This document shows positions 1-9,959 of a stretch of 64,000 bases of DNA, piece after piece. Both the position numbers and the translations under genes were made by a program. The stretch is from Pogonophryne albipinna. Its lineage: Eukaryota > Chordata > Actinopteri > Perciformes > Artedidraconidae. The notes under the pieces were generated by a model. It searched no databases. It was not told where the DNA came from and saw nothing but the letters and a program-made list of their open reading frames with translations. Numbering within the stretch: position 1 is the stretch's first letter; each line of letters opens with the position of its first letter. The stretch spans positions 75,307 to 139,306 of the forward strand of contig JAPTMU010000154.1 in the NCBI GenBank assembly GCA_028583405.1, given 5' to 3'.

Positions 1-104
1 TTCAGAAATAACCGTAAAGTCTTTTCAGTTTGAGCCCTGTCTCGGGAAAATGTCTCCAAAAAGTCCCGGACTGAGTTTGTTGTTTTATGCGTAATAAAAC
101 ACCC

Positions 105-124
105 ATTACCCCCCCCCCCCCCCC
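105..124. repeat. Poly-C run
   Basis: About 15 C in a row after acccattac. The rest of 1-310 shows no gene or recognised repeat. Confidence 0.8.
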
Positions 125-310
125 AATTAAAAATTGAATATAGTGTAATTCTTAATGCTTTTAAGATGTAGACATGATATCATTTCTACCAGAGGAGTTC
201 AGTGATTCCTGGTGTGCTGCGGGAAGAAGGATGGAGAGGTGAGTGGTCAGAGATTTGGATTTGAGTGAGTGAAGTGTGTTTCCGTTTGAGAGGAGTGTGT
301 TGTCTTCATC

Positions 311-312
<2 letters not shown>

Positions 313-387
<75 letters not shown>
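313..387. repeat. (GT)n microsatellite
   Basis: About 37 uninterrupted dinucleotides. Confidence 0.97.
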
Positions 388-388
<1 letters not shown>

Positions 389-510
389 TTTCCTCTCATC
401 TGATCTGAGTGCAGCTGAAGCCCGGAGCTCTCCTCTCTCCGCTCACTGGAGCTCAGTGTGTGTGATCAGACTCCAGAATAAAGTCATATTCACACACCCT
501 CCACATTGTC

Positions 511-511
511 C

Positions 512-600
<89 letters not shown>
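511..600. repeat. (CT)n microsatellite
   Basis: About 44 dinucleotides with one break (ctcttctc). Confidence 0.97.
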
Positions 601-604
<4 letters not shown>

Positions 605-1084
605 CAAACACGAACGCTCTCCCTCTCCTCCACACACACACACACTTGATAAAAACTCAAACCTATTCTCCTTTCCTTCTTTTGACCTACAGTTGTGTTT
701 GTCCATGTTTTAAGTACAGCTGAGCGTAATGAAACCAAAACAATGATAACACTTTAAATCATCCTCACTAGCAGAAGTAAAAGACATAGCAGGCCTTATT
801 ATTCTAGTCAATACAGCGCATGAAGTAGATCAGTGAATGATGGCGTTGATGCATTATTCGTGCACTTGTTGGTTATACGGTTAAAAGGCACTTATAACAC
901 GAAGTCCAGTGGATAAAACTCTATTTGAAAATACATCTTATTTAGCTATAGGGTCAAATAAAGGATGAGGCTTTGGGTGTGGCTATTGAAAAATGGCTTC
1001 AGCGTTGTTCAGCTTAAGGTAAGTACATTTCGTTTTTAGCATGTTTTTCTTTAGCCAAAATTAGCATCCAATTAGCATCACTGA

Positions 1085-1663
1085 TACTGTTAGATGTACT
1101 TTGCTAACCAAGATAGCTCTGTTGTGATTGGTCAAGCGCTAAGAGATGTGCCGACCCTTACGCAGCGTCCACATGGCGGCGTGCGTTGAAGCTTGCCGGC
1201 GGGCGTGTCTGAAGCTCGACCAACAACCAATCACATGAATCTCCCGCCCCGGACACACAAGCAGCGGTTTGATTGGCTAGAGCTTGTACTGGCATATGAT
1301 TTGATTGGCTGACGCTTCCGTCGACGCTTCAAAAGTTGAACATTGCTCAACTTTTGAAGCGAGCAAAGCGAAGCAACGCTCCCACAATGCAGTTTGAAGC
1401 TTCAACGCACGCCGCCGTGTGGACGGGCCGTAAGTCTATCATGTACAATGTGTTGGAGCGCTAGCCAGTGTTACTATTGAGTGTTACATAGCGATGTTTC
1501 AGAAGTAACAACAGAGTCCAATGGAGGCTGGGGGGTGTGAGAGAAACTCCCTCTGGGGGGAACACAGGGATCATAGCCTCTGCAGACCATTTACATGCAC
1601 TAAAACCTATAGAACACTACAGGGAAGGGAAAACCCTAAAAAGTATAATAGGGCCTCTTTAAG
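1085..1663. mobile_element. CCAAT-motif MITE with nested MITE
   Basis: The outer element contains gttgtgattggtcaagcgct, tgcagaccatttacatgcac and the end ataatagggcctctttaa. These features recur at 3155, 38167, 51238 and 54535. It is interrupted at about 1160-1430 by a second palindromic element with ends gcgtccacatggcggcgtgc and its complement. Confidence 0.75.
1160..1430. mobile_element. Nested palindromic MITE
   Basis: Long terminal inverted repeats (ggcggcgtgcgttgaagctt / aagcttcaacgcacgccgcc) surround a central hairpin (caaaagttgaac...gctcaacttttg). The outer MITE resumes on both sides. The hAT class is likely but not shown. Confidence 0.65.
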
Positions 1664-2399
1664 GTAAGTATCCGAATTGAGGCTCAGCATTACGGTCCAT
1701 GGTTCAGAGATGACAGAAACATTCACATTAACGGCGCTAAATCATTATTAGCTATTAGCATTCCTCAAAGCAGGCGTGCTGGTCAGCTGATGAACATTCA
1801 CAAAACAAACTTAGAACAAATTGATGAACATTATCTATGTTCCTGGTTTCCTCTCCACCGTCTGACGATAACTCCGACACTGAGACATGTTGCAGCAGAA
1901 ACTCTCATTTGCATCGTGACATTTCCAGCAAAGGGAATCGAACCCCAAAACTCTGGTGGTTTTACTGCCTTCCTCCTTTCTTATTGAGCCACCCAGGACA
2001 CATTTCCAATATTTCATCTTCCTCAGGGCCCCGCAGAACCCCCCTCCTGGCCCCCTGCAGGGCCCCCGAGCCTCACTTTGAGAGCCCCTAATAACCAACA
2101 GTTCTCGCCTGTCCTCCGAAACAAAGCATCGCACTAATAAAACGTCCCAATTGAGCTGATTAAATACCAATAAAAACACACCGCGCTCCACTCTGCCAGC
2201 CTGAAGTCTAAATTGGATCGCAGCTCTAACCAGCAGCTCTAATGAAAACCACCGCTCACTCGCCCACATTACAGTTTACCTCTCTCTCTCTCTCTCTCTC
2301 CCCGACTCCCTCTTTCTCTCTGTAATGAAATCAAATGAATTGGACTGGAGGTTTCAGGGGAGACATGCTAGACCCCCTTATAGAATTAGGACTGAGCAC

Positions 2400-2449
<50 letters not shown>

Positions 2450-2573
2450 TGTGTGTATTTCCCTGTATTTTCAAAGTATGACCACATGACTCACCAACTA
2501 ATGATGTGTGTGTGCGTGCTATTTCACATAATATGCATTGCCTCCATGAGTGTCTGTGTGTGTGTGTGTGTGT

Positions 2574-2638
<65 letters not shown>

Positions 2639-2661
2639 TGGTGTGTGTGTGGTGTGTGTGT
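2400..2661. repeat. (GT)n microsatellite pair
   Basis: Two GT tracts (2400-2457, 2555-2661) with a 100-bp spacer and minor interruptions. Confidence 0.95.
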
Positions 2662-2807
2662 GGCATGAGGTCGTACGTGGGCGGCGGGCGTGTGTGTGTT
2701 TACATTGCAGGTTGTGTGTGTGTGTTCTGGCTTTATTAGTGAGCTGTGACCAGGTAAAGTACAGCAGACAGAATCAGGACAGTCAACCTGCTGTTATCCC
2801 TCAGGAC

Positions 2808-2810
<3 letters not shown>

Positions 2811-2886
<76 letters not shown>

Positions 2887-2911
2887 ACACACACACACAT
2901 ATATACACACA

Positions 2912-2971
<60 letters not shown>

Positions 2972-2973
2972 GT

Positions 2974-3006
<33 letters not shown>

Positions 3007-3011
3007 CACAC
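2811..3011. repeat. Compound (CA)n microsatellite
   Basis: CA tracts interrupted twice by a similar aggtacacacacacacatat motif, so a larger unit was duplicated inside the microsatellite. Confidence 0.95.
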
Positions 3012-3154
3012 CCTGTGCTCCAGCAGAAGAACACTTTGCCTGCTGTTCTGGTTCTGGTTATGTTATTCTTTCAATAAGTTCATGACCTATAAGAACTGAA
3101 CTAATATGAATTCAAAATGCAGATTTAATATTTGCAGAATAATAATATATGTAA

Positions 3155-3415
3155 ATGGTCTGCAAAGGTTCAAATCCAAAAGTTCCGGAACATAATGACA
3201 TCAACACTCACGCTCCTATTGGCTAGCGCTCCAACATGTTGTACTTGATAGGCTAAGGGGCGAGACATCTCTAAGCCGTTGACCAATCACAACAGAGCCG
3301 GCCAGCTAACCAATCATAGCAGACTGACTGGGCTCTGGTTTCAGACAGAGGGTGAAAAGAGGTGCTGCAGCACAGAGAAAAATAAAGAGCTTTTTGAACA
3401 TTAAAGCCATGAGAC
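3155..3415 (-). mobile_element. CCAAT-motif MITE fragment
   Basis: Reverse orientation of the same family as 1085-1663: gttgaccaatcacaacagag, ctattggctagcgctccaac and gggctctggtttcagacaga are shared with the copies at 38.2 and 51.2 kb. Confidence 0.7.
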
Positions 3416-3693
3416 ACAGGAGAAATGTATCATTCACACAAACTAGTCAATAACTCCTGACATGTCTCTAAATCCGCAGCCTGTCACCTCCGCACACACA
3501 ACAGCATTTATTAAGCCGAGGACAGTCCATAAAAATCACATGTCTCTGTCTCCTCATTCCATTTGCTTTTTCCTCAACTCTTACTGAAAGGCAGCCGATT
3601 GGACTCAGCATTCCTCTTTTCAGACTTTCACACTCCGGTGAGGATCGATGGATACAAAGCCTGTTTCCACATGATGACCATCCCCAACTTTAT

Positions 3694-4053
3694 TTAAAGG
3701 TCCCATGTCACGCCCATTTCTACTGATCTAGCTCCATCGTTGAGGTCGACTGGAATAGATTCACATTGTTCAATGTTCCAAACTCACATTGGTTTCTCAC
3801 AGCGTCTCTGGATAGTCTGTGTATTCACTCTCTGTCCTACACGGCTTGTTGGAGCTCCTTCCCCCCCCCCCCTGTGAGCCCAGTGTGCTCTGATTGGTCG
3901 GGACGTGGCGAGGCTCGCTGCTGCGAGGAGCGGACAGGTTTCCGGGTGTACTTTGAGGGTCTTTGACTCTGCAGACCGTTTACATGCAGAAAAACCTTCA
4001 TAACACACAAGGGGACGGGTAATAACTGGAAAAGAATTATATGGGACCTTTAA
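3694..4053 (+). mobile_element. TTAA-ended MITE, 360 bp
   Basis: It begins ttaaaggtcccatgtcacgc and ends tatgggacctttaa. A diverged copy of the same sequence lies inverted at 4773-5351 (shared ctctgtcctacacggcttgt, poly-C run, caacattgttcaatgttcc-like core). It is non-coding. Confidence 0.75.
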
Positions 4054-4062
4054 CATTTCAAA

Positions 4063-4439
4063 TGAGTGACACACACTCATTTGTGGATCAGAGGGTGTGT
4101 GCCAATTACAGAGGCTTCACACTACTCAGCCTACCCGGGAAAGTTTACTCGAAGGTACTCGAAAGGAGGGTCAGGCCGACTGTCGAACCTCAGATTGAGG
4201 AGGAACAATGCGGATTCCGTCCTGGTCGTGGAACGACGGATCAGCTTTTTTGCCCAGAAGGCAAAGCTCTCTGTCTACCGGGCCATTTTCGGTCCTACCC
4301 TCACCTATGGTCAAGAGCGCCTTGGGACCCCCCAGTCAGAGCTGGTTGATGAGGGGAAAGGAACGTTTGGGGCTCTCTGCTGGAACTGATACCTCCGAGA
4401 CCCGACCACGGATAAGCGGGAGAAGATGGATGGATGGAT

Positions 4440-4440
<1 letters not shown>
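4063..4440 (+). mobile_element. Rex3/RTE-like LINE, internally deleted
   Basis: The translation reads NYRGFTLLSLPGKVYSKVLE and then EEEQCGFRPGRGTTDQLF, typical of the reverse-transcriptase fingers/palm of fish Rex3/RTE-type LINEs. It then jumps to a later segment (KLSVYRAIFGPTLTYGQE) and to the C-terminal end (LRDPTTDKREKMDGWM), with frame changes. The 3' end is a (GATG)n tail at 4425-4440, as in Rex3. It is non-functional. Confidence 0.8.

Positions 4441-4493
<53 letters not shown>
4441..4493. repeat. (CA)n after the Rex3 (GATG)n tail
   Basis: About 26 dinucleotides that begin directly at the LINE tail. Confidence 0.95.
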
Positions 4494-4495
<2 letters not shown>

Positions 4496-4772
4496 TCCTT
4501 AGCTATACTTACGCCGTCTCAGGACCAAAGGTTGCCACTGTTTATATCACTATTGAAAGTAATTGCTCATTTCATTTTTGACGGATAACAGATACTTCTA
4601 ATTTTAAAGCTTTTCTTCTTTTATATTTCTTATGTTTAGTGTCTTTGTAGCCGTTGAATTCATCGTGAAGCTAGATGTCTATCAGCAAATACGACATGCT
4701 GCAAATCCTCACATTTGAACAGCAGAAAGAAGTTAACGATTGTCATTGTTGTGTGATAAACAACTTGAAACA

Positions 4773-5166
4773 TTAAAGGTCCCATGTCATGCTTCTCTGG
4801 TTCTGACCCGTCCCCTTGTGTTCTGTAGCTTCTGCATGTGAACGCTCTGCAGAGTCACAAACCCTCAAAGTGCACCCTGTAGGGAGTAACACTCTAACAC
4901 AGAGAAGACCTGTCTGTGCTGCCCCAGAACGCCTCGATGGACATTTCTCTTTTTCCATTGTTTACTTCTTGGGTATAGTGACGTATTTCGGGTATAGCGA
5001 CGTAACGTCTGCGGAGCCGTTACGTTTCGACCAATCCGCGGACTTCCTCACACACACACACACACACTCGGCGGGATGTTGCGAGGACACTGTGAGCTGC
5101 GTGTGTGTGTGTGTTTCGGGCTGGGTTTCGCTGTGTCTCGCTGTCTCGCAGACGGCCACTGGGCTC

Positions 5167-5198
<32 letters not shown>

Positions 5199-5351
5199 GA
5201 GCTCCAACAAGCCGTGTAGGACAGAGAGTGAATACACAGACTATACAGAGATACTGTGAGAAACCAATGTGAGTTTGGAACATTGAACAGTGTAAATCTA
5301 TTCTAGTAGACCTCAACAATGGAACTATGATCAGCACCTTGGTACCTTTAA
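4773..5351 (-). mobile_element. TTAA-ended MITE, inverted second copy, 579 bp
   Basis: It begins ttaaaggtcccatgtcatgc and ends ggtacctttaa. It is longer than the first copy because of extra sequence between about 4930 and 5140, and it carries a 31-bp G run (5166-5196). Confidence 0.72.
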
Positions 5352-5823
5352 TACATGTTTGTCTGCAATTTAGACATTTTTCTCAGGACTACAGAACATA
5401 TTTATCTCTAATTTTAAACCTTTTTTCTTAGACAGTTAAAACAGACAGAGAGGTAAACAGACAGACAGCCGCTGACAGCTGAATCTCTCTCCTCTGTAAT
5501 CTAACTAATAATGTCTCCCTCTTAATATTTCCCCTCTCCCTCTGTGATGGATGGGGTCAGGCTGCTGAGGTCAGAGGTCAACCCGGAGCCTCGTCTCTCT
5601 GCTCCGCCGCTGTAATGGGAGCTGAAATATTAGTCCTAAACGCCGCGGACGCCCCGACGCCTCGGCACAGATGATGAATTAACTGCTACCAAGAATTACA
5701 GACGGAGCGATTTGAAGACAAAGTTTCCACGCTCATCTCTCGTGTACACACTCAATTTCCTCATCTACACACTCCGTATGCAAATGATTGATAATAGACA
5801 TCAACTTTATGTCTTCAAATTGT

Positions 5824-5825
<2 letters not shown>

Positions 5826-5877
<52 letters not shown>
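5826..5877. repeat. (CA)n microsatellite
   Basis: About 25 dinucleotides. The flanks contain the words cttacgtatgctaatgattgat and cgtatgcaaatgattgat on either side. Confidence 0.95.
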
Positions 5878-5879
<2 letters not shown>

Positions 5880-6085
5880 CCTTACGTATGCTAATGATTG
5901 ATGGTGGTCTCTGGCATCATCATTGCTTTTATTTATCCGGCCGATCTCAGCGGCTCTTGGCCTCTCGCCGTCGTATCAAATTGTTTTTTAAATGCATTTT
6001 GACGACTGATGTGAAAATGCAATCAAGCAAAAGAAAAAAGTCTATGAATCCATATTAAAAGCACAATCGTAAACATAGTTAAGTG

Positions 6086-6088
<3 letters not shown>

Positions 6089-6183
<95 letters not shown>
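6089..6183. repeat. (CA)n microsatellite
   Basis: About 47 dinucleotides with one break (accac). From 6184 to 7339 I see only AT-rich sequence without a supported gene or known repeat. Confidence 0.95.
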
Positions 6184-6184
<1 letters not shown>

Positions 6185-7339
6185 ATCATCAGGGTCATCA
6201 CATAATTCTTCAAACTTGGATTGATTTTCAAAGTGTCCCTGCTATTGTTCTCCACCCTGCATGACGTCCATCGGGAGAAAGGAAGGAACTGCTCTCTTTT
6301 TTACATTTTGTACTAATAACAAATGTCATGCATATACTCAAAAAGCACTGAATACATCTACTAACAAGTATTGTGTGTATCAAAGCCTGACATATGTTCC
6401 TCCTCTGTGCCGGAAAGCTCCATTGATATAAAGTCAAAACACATCTATAGTTCCCTCTGTTGCACTTAGTGACATGTTTTATCATCACCATTAACTCACA
6501 CTAAAGTATATTTGACTCAATCTAATCTACACCGTCATGCTGGCCCAAATACACACTTTAGCACAACACATGGATTAATACGCCGCTGAAAATAGTCCCC
6601 AACAAATGCATCTGTTTGTTTGATTAAAAGCAACTACACTGATCACCTTTTTTAGGAATTGACTTGTTCTAATGTGATCAATGGATGTAACCATTGGCCA
6701 TGCACTTCATATTGTATAGTTTACACTTAATATGAAATGTTCTGCTGAGTTTCTTGACATCATTAACAAACATGTCAAACATGACACAGCTTTGTTTCAA
6801 CATCATGACATTCCTCATCTCAGTTTGTGTAGTATAGTTGGCAGTTAGGTTGTTTCCACTTCTGCCAAACATAAGGGGAATGTGCCTTAACTTGTTCTAA
6901 CTGTTATTATTTATATTGAGTAACCTTTGCTGATCTGAGTGCAGTTGGAGGGACATCCTGTAAGACCAGAGCAAAGGTGAGCACCAAGCCCCCAGGAAGT
7001 GCGCCGGACTCTGAAGAAAATATTCGTTGTGGCCAAACGGCGGTACTACACTTCCATATCAGTCGCTGGGCCCGGAAACACTTTTTCCCATTGACTAACA
7101 TCGGGAAAGAGACGTTTGTAAATCGTTGGATATTTTTTTTCAAACTAAATAAACTACCCAGTATGAACGTTTGTATAGCCCTTATTAAAAACATTAGGTC
7201 CTCAAGTTGTAAAATGTGCTAATAACGTTATTCTGACAGTTATTTTCCTCTGCATTAGGAATGCGGATCTAACCCACGGGACCGACCGGCACGTTCATGT
7301 GACGTGTTCAGTACGTGTTTTACCTTTACCCATGGATGC

Positions 7340-7378
7340 ACAATAAGAACGGATTATAATATAATCCGTTCTTATTGT
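7340..7378. repeat. Perfect 18-bp-arm palindrome
   Basis: The arms acaataagaacggattat and ataatccgttcttattgt are separated by 3 bases. It lies immediately beside a second, larger palindrome. Confidence 0.95.
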
Positions 7379-7387
7379 TCTTATTGT

Positions 7388-7457
7388 GAGAGCGAAACGT
7401 CACGAAAGTATTCATATTATCATGATTATATGAATACTTTCGTGACGTTTCGCTCTC
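7388..7457. repeat. Near-perfect 30-bp-arm palindrome
   Basis: The left arm gagagcgaaacgtcacgaaa then gtattcatat is mirrored by atatgaatac then tttcgtgacgtttcgctctc around a short AT spacer. It could form a long cruciform or RNA hairpin. Confidence 0.95.
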
Positions 7458-7687
7458 TCAAAAGTTGGACCATTTAGTCTTCATGAGCCAATGAGAAACT
7501 CTCATGGGAATGAACGAGGCCCCGCCTCCCACGCTGTATCCAGTTCTTATTATACATCCATGGTGAGCACCAGGTGGAAGAGCTCCGAAATACAGGAAGT
7601 GCCCCTCAGACTGTACCAAGTGCCCACAGATCATGGGGGTGGGAGATCAGAGATGTGTTTCGTTATATTATATCATAACATTGTTTA

Positions 7688-8827
7688 TGTCAGGGTTGGG
7701 GAAAAAATAGGACCCAAATGCAGAATGAGGAGGGAAGCAGGTTTCAAAATGGAACAAAAGGCGAGCTTTATTCACAAAAGCTGAAAAAACTAGAATCCAT
7801 GAACAGGTACTGTAGCACGAGGTAGCATCCAAACAAAAAGGGACTGTGACCAACATGAAGGGAGACATGAACGACAAATAATGAACCAACAACCTGAACC
7901 ATGAACACAGGGAGGCCCATTCCCAAACCGCCCCCTACACCCTACCCCTACCCCTACACCCTACCCCTACCCCTCCGTTTGCGCGTTCACGCGGAGGGTC
8001 CGCCATATTGAGGGCTGTTCCAAAGCAACGAGTGTGGAGGGGGAGTGGGCTATCAAGCCCTCAAACAGCGAGTCTGCAGCGGTGCTGACTTGAGACCGGT
8101 CTCTACCTGACCGGAGTCACGCTGTGTGTGTCCGTCGGGAAACAAGCTGTTAAAAAGTAGTTCCAGCAAACATCCAGTGATAAACTACGATGTTAACAAC
8201 CTCATGATAACCTCATATGTTTTTAACTTAGGATCAAACATGTGTTTAGTCTAGAAAAAGGTAAATGTGTGCATTTTATTATAAAGTTGTGTATATTTAC
8301 AGACCGTTGCAAAAACTAAGAAGCTTATAAACATCAGGTTTAAAACTAAAAGAGCTTTGAAACACAATGAAAGATGTTTGGAGTTTTATTTGAGTTATTC
8401 ATTTAAACTTTTTGTCTAAGAGATGCTGATTTGAAACCGTTGTTACATACAGTTACGGCATTTCCTGTTTCTGCCGGAGAGAGGGGAGAGAGGGGAGAGA
8501 GGGGAGAGAGGGGAGGCCGTCCCAAAGCTTGCTGCTGTATTTACTCCCTCCATCTGACAGGAGGGAGCCTCGTTGAGCTGCGAGTGAGGCTCCAGACGGA
8601 GTTCACTCCATCACGGAGGGGTAGGGTCGAGGGAGTGGTTTGGGATTGGGCCGAAGAAACAAGACTAAATACAGGGAGGCGTAATCACGAGACGAGAAAC
8701 AGCCGGGCAGGGGAGGAGAAACACAAGGGCAACAGGTGAACACAATCAGACACACCAGGGAAACTAACGACAGGGAGGACAGAACAGCAAAATAACCCCG
8801 AGACACACAAAAACTCAAACCATGACA
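7688..8827 (-). mobile_element. Solo LTR with 5-bp target duplication and nested MITE
   Basis: Read on the minus strand it runs TGTCATGGTTTGAG to CCCCAACCCTGACA, with a TATTTAG box and an AATAAA signal before the end. It is flanked by gttta at 7683-7687 and 8828-8832. About 740 bp in the middle (7914-8652) is an unrelated inserted element, so the LTR itself is about 400 bp. No internal retrovirus-like genes are present. Confidence 0.8.
7914..8652. mobile_element. Nested TIR element inside the solo LTR
   Basis: The ends ggcccattcccaaacc and ggtttgggattgggcc are inverted repeats. Just inside the left end is ccctaccccta-rich sequence, and a (gagaggg)n stretch lies at 8477-8515. No transposase frame was seen. 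Confidence 0.7.
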
Positions 8828-8914
8828 GTTTATTGTGTCTTGATATTTGTCTATGTTGATGTCACACATGGAGCTGCTGGGATGCAAGTCACATTTCAGA
8901 CTTGATCTGACCAT

Positions 8915-9195
8915 TAATAATAATACGTTTTATTTCGAGGCGCCTTTCAGGACACCCAAGGTCGCCTTACAGTGCATTTAAAAGTTAAAACAGCTAAAAC
9001 AAAACAGAACACAATGTAATCGAACCGACAAGGCAATACAGCAGCATAAAAGCATAAGACAGGCAAGACAAGAGTGTGGAGTGATGGAGTGAGAGGAGGA
9101 TCTGTGATAGCAGGTTGAATGTGTTTTAGAGTGAGTAGGCCAGTTTAAACAGGTGGGTTTTGAGGTGGGATTTGAATGTCGTGATTTGAATGCCA
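8915..9195 (-). mobile_element. LINE 3'-end relic
   Basis: Starts taataataatacgttttatt then cgaggcgcctttcaggacac, followed by a gtaggccagtttaaacaggtg stretch encoding the LINE C-terminus in antisense. It is related to the copies at 49501-49975 and 54258-54330. Confidence 0.6.
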
Positions 9196-9574
9196 TTAAA
9201 GTGTTATCCTAATCGTATCTGCGCTTTTGCCCTTTATTCGTCCAACCGAGGGTCAATGTCTGACTGTTACAGCAAAGAGATTAAAGGTAAGGTCGCTTAA
9301 TATCTTAATATATCACTCAAGAAGCATGCAGACAAATATCAAAGATACAATAAACTATAAATTACACAATTTGCCAGCGATAAAGAAGCCAGGTTGTACT
9401 AAAAATTGTACTAAACATTTGTTAGGTCTTAATATAATATTTATTTGTAGTCTTGTTTAAATCAAGCTGAATGTTACAGTATGTGATTATCATTTCAGTT
9501 TCACAGAGGCCTCGCACGCTTTCCATTAGAACATCGTACACATTGTCACATGACTCAGCCTTACCTGATCTCAC

Positions 9575-9666
9575 GGTGTCTGTTGCGTCTCCTTCAGTCT
9601 GAGCTGCAGAGCGTCAACCTTCATCGTGACTCTGAACACAGGGTCGACAGGAGCCACAGAAAGCAT
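9575..9666 (-). CDS. Candidate orphan exon (weak)
   Basis: On the minus strand an acceptor-like ccctttttgcc...ctccag precedes an open stretch reading MLSVAPVDPVFRVTMKVDAL then QLRLKETQQT. It is followed by a donor-like ACC|gtgaga, and a second strong donor CAG|gtaagg lies 10 bases further on. The segment looks helical. The opposite strand is also open here, and I recognise no gene. Real exon, relic or chance are all possible. Confidence 0.25.
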
Positions 9667-9689
9667 CTGGAGCTTTTCAAGGCAAAAAG

Positions 9690-9865
9690 GGCTTTAATAT
9701 TATTCAATCTTTTATTCTAACCTTTTGTTACCATATTTTATTCAATATGCTCCTTGGATAACTTCTTATTTTATTTGTTTGATTAGTTCGTCCTTGTGAA
9801 GCACCTTGAGATGACGTTGTTTTCAAAGTGTATATATAAATGAAATGTATTTTAAAACTGGTGAC
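9690..9865 (+). mobile_element. LINE 3'-tail relic
   Basis: The sequence gtgaagcaccttgagatgac followed by a tatataaatgaaat tail resembles the 3' end of fish L2/Rex1-type LINEs. It directly abuts the 36-bp array. Confidence 0.5.
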
Positions 9866-9959
9866 GCTTTTCATTTGAGCCAACAAAGTAAAACAATGTC
9901 GAGAGGAAGCTGTCAGGATTGTAAAATAATAAATCCAAGTTGCAGAAACTAAAGAGTTG

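Noticed and set aside
276..706. Frames rich in CVCV, SLSL or RERE
   Set aside because: Pure translation of GT and CT microsatellites; the same applies to all CV/TH-repeat frames in the window.
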